DNA of 8,863 nt from Gammaproteobacteria bacterium. Lineage in GTDB: Bacteria; Pseudomonadota; Gammaproteobacteria; Steroidobacterales; Steroidobacteraceae. Both the position numbers and the translations under genes were made by a program. Shown here one piece after another: positions 1-5,479 of this stretch. Position 1 is the stretch's first letter, and each line of letters starts with the position of its first letter. The stretch spans positions 1 through 8,863 of the forward strand of contig VBNP01000146.1 of assembly GCA_005877965.1 (NCBI GenBank), in the 5' to 3' direction. A model generated the notes under the pieces. It was not told the DNA's origin and did not search any database. It worked only from the letters and a program-made list of their open reading frames with translations.

Positions 1-1009
1 AAAAAGTGAACCCCATGTGCATACCGAGCGTGTTGGCGAGGAACTGCGTCGAGGCCGCGAGCACGGCGTGCACCACATACAGCACCGGCGCGACGAACAG
101 GAACGCGAACTCGATCGGCTCGGTGATGCCGGTGAGGAACGAGGTCAGGGCCGCCGAGATCATGATGCCGCCGACCGCAACGCGGTTTTGCGGGCTGGCG
201 CTGTGCCACATGGCGATCGCGGCCGCGGGCAGGCCGAACATCTTGAAAAGGAAGGCCCCGGCCAGGACCCCCGCCGTGGGATCGCCGGCGAAGAAGCGGT
301 TGATGTCGCCGTGCACCACCGTGCCGCTCGCGTCCGTGTAAGCACCCATCTCGAAGAAGAACGGCACGTTCCAGATGTGGTGCAGACCGAACGGGATCAG
401 CAGTCGCTCGACGAAGCCGTAGATGGTCGCGGCGGTGCGCGGGTTGGAGACCGCCGCCCAGTGCGAGAACGTGTCGATGCCGTGCTGGATGGGCGGCCAG
501 ATCGCCGACAGCACCACGCCGGCCAGCCCCGCGGCGAGCGCCGTGACGATCGGCACTGAGCGCTTGCCGGAGAAGAACGCGAGGTACGGCGGCAGGGTGG
601 TGCGGTAGAAGCGCTTGAACATCGTCGCGGCGATGGCGCCGGCGAGGATGCCGCCGAAGACGCCGGTCTGCATCGACTTGATTCCCATGACGCTCACGGG
701 CTCGATGCCCCACACACCGGCCATCACGCCGAGAATCGCGAGCAGCACCACATAGCCGACGGCCGCCGAAATCGCGGCGACCCCGTCATTCTCGGTGAGG
801 CCGACCGCGACGCCGACCGCGAAGATCAGCGGCAGATTGCCGAACACCACATCGCCCGAGGCCTTCATGAGCGCCGACACGAGCGGCGGGATCCAGCCGA
901 AATGCGCTGCGCCGACGCCGAGGAGGAGCCCCGCGACCGGCAGCACCGCCACAGGAATCATCAGCGACTTGCCGATCTTCTGCAGGACTACGAACGCATC
1001 CTTGAACAC
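1..1009 (-). CDS. ptsG: Glucose-type PTS permease, EIIC(B) component, partial
   Basis: This is the membrane permease of the phosphotransferase system; it imports a hexose, probably glucose, across the inner membrane while phosphorylating it. 336 codons are visible and the gene continues past the left edge, so the C-terminal EIIB domain with its phosphorylated cysteine is not seen. The translation is highly hydrophobic and matches the EIIC domain of the Glc family throughout. It has GKSLMIPVAVLPVAG near residues 13-27, FFSGKR at 145-150, GLHHIWNVPF at 208-217, HGDINRFFAGDPTAG around 233-247, and the EIIC signature ITEPIEF at 295-301. The HHIWNVPF and KMFGLPAAAIAMWHSA segments resemble E. coli PtsG more than NagE, although HGDINRF is NagE-like, so N-acetylglucosamine remains possible. 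The start is GTG at 1009, chosen for the strong GAGGGGGAG ribosome site just upstream and because the N-terminus aligns with PtsG (MFKNAF-like). It lies 19 bp after the EIIA-HPr-EI gene, in the same operon. Confidence 0.9.
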   Translation of the reverse strand, partial: MFKDAFVVLQKIGKSLMIPVAVLPVAGLLLGVGAAHFGWIPPLVSALMKASGDVVFGNLPLIFAVGVAVGLTENDGVAAISAAVGYVVLLAILGVMAGVWGIEPVSVMGIKSMQTGVFGGILAGAIAATMFKRFYRTTLPPYLAFFSGKRSVPIVTALAAGLAGVVLSAIWPPIQHGIDTFSHWAAVSNPRTAATIYGFVERLLIPFGLHHIWNVPFFFEMGAYTDASGTVVHGDINRFFAGDPTAGVLAGAFLFKMFGLPAAAIAMWHSASPQNRVAVGGIMISAALTSFLTGITEPIEFAFLFVAPVLYVVHAVLAASTQFLANTLGMHMGFTF

Positions 1010-1011
1010 AA

Positions 1012-1020
1012 CTCCCCCTC
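1012..1020 (-). promoter_or_regulatory. Strong ribosome binding site for the EIIC gene
   Basis: On the minus strand the bases read GAGGGGGAG, ending two bases before the GTG at 1009. The GAGG part sits seven bases from the start. This site decides the GTG start and lies in the 19-bp gap after the stop codon of the EIIA-HPr-EI gene, so the two genes need no separate promoter. Confidence 0.75.
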
Positions 1021-1028
1021 GCGCCGCC

Positions 1029-3650
1029 TTAAGCCGCAACTCCCCCGGCCGCCGGGCCCGCCTCCCGGTGAAACTGCGCGAGCCGCGCGCGAACCTCGCC
1101 CGCGGTGCTTAAGCTTGCCACCTCGCGCGCGAGATCCTGGCAGCGGCGCAGCGACAGTCGGCGCACGAGCGCCTTGATGGCCGCGATCGCCGGCACCGGC
1201 ACGGACAGCTCGTCGACTCCGATGCCGAGCAGCACCGGCACCGCCAGCGGCTCGGCGGCCATCCCGCCGCACACGCCGACCCATTTGCCGTGGCGGTGCG
1301 CGGCGTCCACGGTGAGACTGATCAGCCTGAGAACCGCCGGGTGCAGCGCGTCGGCACGCGATGCGAGCTTCGGGTGGCCGCGGTCCATCGCCAGCGTGTA
1401 CTGGGTCAGATCGTTGGTGCCGATCGAGAAGAAATCCACCTCGCGCGCCAGCTGCTCCGCGCCAAGCGCCGCGGACGGCACCTCGATCATCACGCCCACG
1501 CGCACCGCGGCGCCGGTGGCGCGCTGCTCCTCGTCGAGGATGCTGCGCGCCGCGCGCAGCTCATCGAGCGTCGCGATCATCGGAAACATCACATGGATGT
1601 CGCCGAGCGCGGCGGCCGTGAGAATCGCGCGCAGCTGGCTGCGCAGCAGATCGGGCCGCTCCAGGCTCACGCGGATACCCCGCAGGCCGAGAAACGGATT
1701 CTGCTCCGGCGGCAGCGGCAGATACGCCAGGGGCTTGTCGCCGCCGACGTCCAGCGTGCGGATGACGAGCCGGCGCTCGCGGCCAAGCGCGGCCGCGACC
1801 GCCCTGTAGACCTCGGCCTGCTCGCGCTCCCCGGGCGCGCTATCGCGGTCGACGAACAGCAGCTCCGAGCGCAGCAGTCCCACCGCGTCGCCCCCCTGGG
1901 CGACGGCGGCGAGCGCTTCCTCGACCGTGCCGATGTTGGCGGCAACCTCGATGCGGTGCCCGTCGGTCGTCGCGGCGGGCTCACTCGCCGCCGCCCGCTC
2001 ACTCCGGCGCTGTGCGGTGAGGCGCCCCATCACGGCCCGGGCCGTGGCGACCTCGGACTCGTGCGGATCCCTGAGCAGAGTGCCGCCCGTCCCGTCGAGG
2101 AGAACGGCGGTGCCGTCCTCGATCTCGAGCGCGGCGCGATCGACGCCGCACACCGCGGGTATGCCGAGCGCGCGGGCGAGGATTGCCGCGTGGCTGGTGG
2201 GTCCGCCGCCGGTGGTGCACAGGCCCAGCACCCTGCCCGCATCGAGGGAGACCGTCTCGCTCGGCGTCAGTTCATCGGCGATCAGGATGGAGCCGGGTGC
2301 AAACTCGAGTGGCGCGGTCGTCACGCCGGCCAGGAGCCCCAGCACCCGGCCGCCGATGTCCCGGACATCGCCGGCGCGCTCGCGCAGCAGCGCACTGGCG
2401 AGCGCCTCGAGGCGCGCGGCGTAGCTCGAATAGGCCTCCCGCCAGGCGTATCCGGCACTGTGTCCTCCGGCAAGCCCGGCCACCGCGAGGTCGATGAGCT
2501 CCGGGTCGGCGAGCAGCTCGAGGTGGGCATCCAGAATGCGGGACGCCGCCCCCGAGCTGGCCCCCTGCTGTACGCTGATCTGTTGCCGGGCGCGCTCGAG
2601 CGCGGCGTCGAGGTGCGCGCGCTCGCGCTCGACACCTAAGCCCTGCTTCTCGACGCTGACCGCGGTGCGGCGCACCTGCGCGACTTTGCCGAGCGCAAGT
2701 CCGGGCGATGCGCACACGCCCGCAAGCTTGCGGGGGTCAGTCGGACCTGCCGGGGCGATCGCGCCCGCCGCTGCCGCCGGCACGGGGCCTGCGCCCGGCA
2801 CGGGGCCTGCGCCCGGCACGGGGCCTGCGCCCGGCACGGGGCCTGCGGCCGGCGCGCCTGCGGGGCGCACGGAGCCCTCCCCCGCGGCGTCCGATTCGCC
2901 CGAACCGGAAGCGAGCAGTGCCGCCAGGGTGCTGACCGCGGCCGCGGCATCGGGACCTGCGGCGCTCACGCGGATCACATCGTTCGGGTTGGTGGCGAGC
3001 AGCAGGATGGCGGTGACCGACTTGGCATTCGCGGCTTCGGCGCCGCGCAGCAAACGGATGTCCGCGCGGAAGGCCTTGGCCGCCGCCGCGACGACCGCCG
3101 CCGGCCTGGCATGCAACCCCTGGGGGTTAGGCAGGCGGATGTCCGCCGACAGGGCGGTGGCCTCGGTCGCCGGTGCGCGATCTGCGGGGGCGGCCAGGAT
3201 GATGCTGCGGCCGGCATCGACGAGGCCGGTGCCCACGGTCATCCCGCGGATGCGCTCGCGGTTCGTCACCAGCACCTGCGTGAGCAGGCTCGGGGCCGAG
3301 CGCGCGATGAGATCCGGGTCGAACGAAATCAGCACCTGTCCGGCCGCCACCCGATCGCCCTGCCGCACGCGCGCCGTGAAACCCTTGCCGTTCAGGCTGA
3401 CCGTATCGACGCCGATGTGAACCAGAATTTCGACCCCCTCGTCGGTCGTGATCGCCAGGGCATGGGCTGCCCGGTGCAACAGCGTGACGAGCCCGGCAGC
3501 CGGGGCCAGGACATCGCACGAGGTCGGATCGATCGAGACCCCGTCGCCCACCGTGCGCTGCGCGAACACCGGGTCCGGGACGCGCTCCAGGGGCACGAGG
3601 ATTCCGGAGAGCGGCGCGATGAGGCCGATCCGTCGAGGCACAGAGCTCAT
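1029..3650 (-). CDS. Fused EIIA(Glc)-HPr-Enzyme I phosphotransferase protein
   Basis: This 873-aa cytoplasmic protein carries the whole soluble phosphorelay of a sugar PTS: it takes phosphate from PEP and hands it to the EIICB permease encoded next. Residues about 1-155 are a Glc-family EIIA, with the conserved histidine pair H63 and H78 (EILVHIGVDTV; H78 is the expected phospho-site). Residues about 166-245 are HPr with the active-site motif GLHARPAA (H180) and NAKS around S211. Residues about 246-305 are an Ala/Gly/Pro-rich linker with PGAGPV repeats. Residues about 306-865 are Enzyme I: phospho-histidine H487 in GGGPTSHAAILA, PEP-binding RTLDVGGDKP (631-640) and LGLRGIR, SIGTNDLTQY (742-751), and catalytic C794 in VGVCGG. 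All key residues are present. The ATG at 3650 overlaps the upstream maiA stop (ATGA) and has no Shine-Dalgarno of its own, which suggests translational coupling. Longer in-frame starts up to 3902 would only read maiA out of frame. The architecture is known from NagF-type proteins; the substrate depends on the permease. Confidence 0.95.
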   Translation of the reverse strand: MSSVPRRIGLIAPLSGILVPLERVPDPVFAQRTVGDGVSIDPTSCDVLAPAAGLVTLLHRAAHALAITTDEGVEILVHIGVDTVSLNGKGFTARVRQGDRVAAGQVLISFDPDLIARSAPSLLTQVLVTNRERIRGMTVGTGLVDAGRSIILAAPADRAPATEATALSADIRLPNPQGLHARPAAVVAAAAKAFRADIRLLRGAEAANAKSVTAILLLATNPNDVIRVSAAGPDAAAAVSTLAALLASGSGESDAAGEGSVRPAGAPAAGPVPGAGPVPGAGPVPGAGPVPAAAAGAIAPAGPTDPRKLAGVCASPGLALGKVAQVRRTAVSVEKQGLGVERERAHLDAALERARQQISVQQGASSGAASRILDAHLELLADPELIDLAVAGLAGGHSAGYAWREAYSSYAARLEALASALLRERAGDVRDIGGRVLGLLAGVTTAPLEFAPGSILIADELTPSETVSLDAGRVLGLCTTGGGPTSHAAILARALGIPAVCGVDRAALEIEDGTAVLLDGTGGTLLRDPHESEVATARAVMGRLTAQRRSERAAASEPAATTDGHRIEVAANIGTVEEALAAVAQGGDAVGLLRSELLFVDRDSAPGEREQAEVYRAVAAALGRERRLVIRTLDVGGDKPLAYLPLPPEQNPFLGLRGIRVSLERPDLLRSQLRAILTAAALGDIHVMFPMIATLDELRAARSILDEEQRATGAAVRVGVMIEVPSAALGAEQLAREVDFFSIGTNDLTQYTLAMDRGHPKLASRADALHPAVLRLISLTVDAAHRHGKWVGVCGGMAAEPLAVPVLLGIGVDELSVPVPAIAAIKALVRRLSLRRCQDLAREVASLSTAGEVRARLAQFHREAGPAAGGVAA
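2779..2850. repeat. 18-bp tandem repeat, four copies, in the HPr-EI linker
   Basis: The plus-strand unit GGCACGGGGCCTGCGCCC occurs three times exactly (2779-2796, 2797-2814, 2815-2832). A fourth copy at 2833-2850 has one change (GCGCCC to GCGGCC). The unit is a multiple of three, so on the minus strand it encodes a six-residue repeat (PGAGPV) and copy-number change would keep the frame. It lies between the HPr and Enzyme I domains. Confidence 0.95.
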
Positions 3651-4303
3651 GGGGTGGCTGGCGGCGCGTCCGGCTGCGCCTCGGGCGCCGCGCGCGCGAA
3701 CGCCGGCAGTGCTTCCAGGTGCGCGCAGATCGCCCGCATTCCCGGATAGGGTTGCAGGTCGCACCGGTAGCGCCGCGCGTTGTACATCTGCGGCACGAGG
3801 CACAGGTCGGCCAGCGTGACTTCGGTGCCGAACATGTGCCGGCCGTCGCCGCTGGTGTGCCTCACCCGCTGCTCCAGCGCCTTGAAACCTAAGCCGATCC
3901 ACTCGCCCGCCCAGGCATTCACGGCGTTCTCGTCCGCGTCAAAGCTCGAGCGCAGGTAGTTCAGCACCCGCAGGTTGCCGAGCGGGTGAATGTCGCAGGC
4001 GATGGCGAGCGCAAGCGAGCGCACCTGCGCGCGGTCCGACGCGGAACCGGGTAACAGGGGCGGCTGCGGATGGGTTTCCTCCAGGTATTCGATGATGGCG
4101 AGCGACTGCGTGATGGTGGTGTCGCCGTCCGCCACCACCGGTATCAGCCCCTGGGGGTTGAGCGCGCGAAATTCCGGCGTGTGCTGGGCGCTCGCCGGCG
4201 AGCGCAGATCCACCAGCTCCGTCTGCCAGGGGATGCCCTTGAAGTTGAGTGCAATGCGGACGCGATAGGCTGCGGAGCTGCGATAGTAGTGGTAGAGCTT
4301 CAT
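3647..4303 (-). CDS. maiA: Zeta-class GST: maleylacetoacetate or maleylpyruvate isomerase
   Basis: This 218-aa cytoplasmic enzyme is predicted to catalyse glutathione-dependent cis-trans isomerisation of maleylacetoacetate (tyrosine/homogentisate pathway) or maleylpyruvate (gentisate pathway). Length is normal for the family (about 210-220). The N-terminal thioredoxin-like domain shows RSSAAYRVRIALNFKGI (8-24), the cis-proline region NPQGLIPVV (49-57), and the glutathione-binding pair Q66-S67 in TQSLAIIEYLEE. The helical C-terminal domain contains ACDIHPLGNLRVLNYL (102-117) and TLADLCLVPQMYNARRY. The catalytic SSC motif of eukaryotic zeta GSTs reads SSA here, a change I believe is common among bacterial members. 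Start is the ATG at 4303, aligning with family N-termini; its ribosome site is weak. The last 20 residues are Ala/Pro-rich. It is the first gene of an operon whose next gene is a PTS protein, overlapping by four bases. No hmgA, fahA or gentisate gene is visible, so the exact substrate is open. Confidence 0.88.
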   Translation of the reverse strand: MKLYHYYRSSAAYRVRIALNFKGIPWQTELVDLRSPASAQHTPEFRALNPQGLIPVVADGDTTITQSLAIIEYLEETHPQPPLLPGSASDRAQVRSLALAIACDIHPLGNLRVLNYLRSSFDADENAVNAWAGEWIGLGFKALEQRVRHTSGDGRHMFGTEVTLADLCLVPQMYNARRYRCDLQPYPGMRAICAHLEALPAFARAAPEAQPDAPPATP

Positions 4304-4373
4304 GTTCGGCACTCGCGCTCCGGACCAAGGTGGGGTGCAGATTGCCACTGTGCAAACGGCTAGACTAGATCCG
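4304..4373. promoter_or_regulatory. Divergent promoter region between maiA-PTS and thioesterase-polA operons
   Basis: This 70-bp gap separates two divergently transcribed operons, so it should contain promoters for both. On the plus strand TTGCCA (4342-4347) resembles a -35 box and TAGACT (4361-4366) a -10 box, but their 13-bp spacing is too short for a standard pair. CTAGACTAG (4360-4368) is a small symmetrical element and could be an operator. On the minus strand TTGCAC (about 4356-4351) could serve as a -35 for maiA, without a clear -10. Function is inferred from gene layout. Confidence 0.55.
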
Positions 4374-4817
4374 ATGAGCATCTGGCGCGCCAGCATCACT
4401 CCCGAGGATCTCACCGAGCGCGGCCGCAGGAGCCTCTCCGGCTACCTCGGTATCCGCATCACCGAGGTCGGTGCGGATTTCCTGCGGGCGACCATGCCGG
4501 TGAACGAGCGCACCCATCAGCCCTTCGGGGTGCTGCATGGCGGTGCCTCGGTTGCGCTCGCGGAGACGGTCGGCAGCCTCGCCTCGATGATGTGCGTGGA
4601 TACGCAGCAGTCCATGTGCCTCGGCCAGGAAATCAACGCCAATCACCTGCGGGCCGTATCCACCGGCACCGTCACCGCGACCGCCCGCCCGTTTCACCTG
4701 GGCGGGCGCAGCCACGTGTGGCACATCGAGATCCGTGATGAGAGCGAGCGGCTGGTGTGTGTTTCGCGCCTGACGATGGCGGTCGTGGATCGCCGGCCAA
4801 CGCAATCGCCCGCCTGA
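4374..4817 (+). CDS. YdiI/EntH-like hotdog-fold acyl-CoA thioesterase
   Basis: This 147-aa soluble enzyme of the PaaI/4HBT hotdog superfamily is predicted to hydrolyse an acyl- or aryl-CoA (or carrier-protein) thioester. The strongest evidence is the active-site segment THQPFGVLHGGASVALAET (47-65), with Q49, H55, the GG pair and the catalytic carboxylate E64, followed by GQEINANHLR (84-93) and RPFHLGGRSHVWHIEI (105-120). This pattern is that of E. coli YdiI (MenI, dihydroxynaphthoyl-CoA hydrolase) and EntH. No menaquinone or enterobactin genes are nearby, so the natural substrate is unknown. The ATG at 4374 was chosen because MSIWRASITPEDL aligns with the family N-terminus. An upstream in-frame ATG at 4302 would run through the promoter region. 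No Shine-Dalgarno precedes 4374, which is unusual. It is the first gene of the plus-strand operon; only 8 bp separate its stop from the next start. Confidence 0.9.
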   Translation: MSIWRASITPEDLTERGRRSLSGYLGIRITEVGADFLRATMPVNERTHQPFGVLHGGASVALAETVGSLASMMCVDTQQSMCLGQEINANHLRAVSTGTVTATARPFHLGGRSHVWHIEIRDESERLVCVSRLTMAVVDRRPTQSPA

Positions 4818-4825
4818 GGTGAGTC

Positions 4826-5239
4826 ATGTCAGACCCTGATCCGGAGATGACCGTCGTCGTCGCGCCGATCGACGAGTCGCTCCTCAGCTATACCCACGTG
4901 ATGTACGCGCTGCATTCGCTGGCGGTGCTCATCGGCGTCACCACCTTCCACACCATCGTCGGCAGCTTCATCGGCAGCCTGCCATCGATCGTCGCGGTGG
5001 TCATGAACTACGCGCGCCGCTCGGCGACGCACGGTACCTTCCTCGAGTCGCATTTCCGCTGGCAGCTGCGGACCTTCTGGTTCGCGGTGCTGTGGGCGTG
5101 CGTGTCGGGGCTGGTCATGCTGACCATCATCGGCATCCCGGCGGGTCTGGTCGGCCTGTTTGCGCTGGCGATCTGGATCATCTACCGCCTGGTGCGCGGC
5201 TGGCTGGCGCTGCGCGACAGGAAGGCGATGCCCGTATGA
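4826..5239 (+). CDS. Small DUF4870-like (COG3671-type) inner-membrane protein
   Basis: This 137-aa protein has a short acidic N-terminal stretch and then three or four hydrophobic segments (about 23-42, 45-61, 84-104 and 105-127), so it should sit in the inner membrane. The motif ESHFRWQLRTFWF (74-86) between the helices is characteristic of the DUF4870/COG3671 membrane proteins; I recognise it by memory of the family. No biochemical function is known to me. The C-terminus is basic (RLVRGWLALRDRK), probably cytoplasmic. The start at 4826 has a good ribosome site, GAGGTGA, that overlaps the stop codon of the thioesterase gene. Its own stop overlaps the lptM start (ATGA at 5236-5239), so the two are likely translated together. 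Confidence 0.82.
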   Translation: MSDPDPEMTVVVAPIDESLLSYTHVMYALHSLAVLIGVTTFHTIVGSFIGSLPSIVAVVMNYARRSATHGTFLESHFRWQLRTFWFAVLWACVSGLVMLTIIGIPAGLVGLFALAIWIIYRLVRGWLALRDRKAMPV

Positions 5240-5457
5240 AGCGGGCAGGCTGGCTGCTCGCGGGCGGCGCCGCACTGCTTGCGGTGGGCTGCGGCCAGAA
5301 GGGCGCCCTGTACCTGCCGGACAAGAATGCCCAGGTGATCACGACACCGGCAGCGCCGCCCGTGCCGGCACAGTCGGCCCCGCAGCCGCCGACGCCGGCG
5401 ACACCTGCGCCGCCTGAGCCAACCGACAAGGACGACGACTCCCAGGCGCCGAAGTAG
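5236..5457 (+). CDS. lptM: LptM (YifL) lipoprotein, LPS translocon maturation factor
   Basis: This 73-aa outer-membrane lipoprotein belongs to the LptM family, which in E. coli binds the LptDE translocon and helps LptD reach its native disulfide pattern. It starts with a lipoprotein signal peptide (KR, then a hydrophobic stretch, then AVGC with acylated C19). The lipobox has Ala at -3 where Leu is usual. Directly after the cysteine comes the family signature CGQKGALYLPDKN (19-31), matching the C-G-x-K-G-x-L-Y-x-P pattern. The rest is a Pro/Ala-rich tail ending in an acidic patch (DKDDD), probably disordered. AGGAAGG at 5219-5225 lies 10 bases before the ATG. The start overlaps the stop of the preceding membrane-protein gene, and polA follows 22 bp downstream. 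In E. coli the neighbour is dapF, so this context differs. It is short and easily missed by gene callers. Confidence 0.88.
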   Translation: MKRAGWLLAGGAALLAVGCGQKGALYLPDKNAQVITTPAAPPVPAQSAPQPPTPATPAPPEPTDKDDDSQAPK

Positions 5458-5479
5458 CGGCCCGCTTCAGGACCCCTGC

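Noticed and set aside
1290..2639. 449-codon open frame on the plus strand opposite the Enzyme I region
   Set aside because: It is antisense to a well-conserved Enzyme I domain; the translation is compositionally biased with no family resemblance. Treated as a GC-driven shadow frame, as are other frames near 17-559, 2494-3420 and 3111-3749.
2779..2850. Tandem repeats considered as a CRISPR or regulatory repeat array
   Set aside because: There are no spacers; the units abut each other and encode in-frame PGAGPV repeats in a protein linker.
3651..3902. N-terminal extension of the EIIA-HPr-EI protein by 84 residues
   Set aside because: The extension lies inside maiA in another frame, is Arg/Ala-rich and has no counterpart in EIIA. 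The EIIA domain begins right after the ATG at 3650, which forms the ATGA overlap.
4302..4373. N-terminal extension of the thioesterase from the ATG at 4302
   Set aside because: It would overlap the divergent maiA start and run through the only promoter space. Family alignment begins at MSIWRA (4374). It is kept only as a fallback because 4374 lacks a Shine-Dalgarno.
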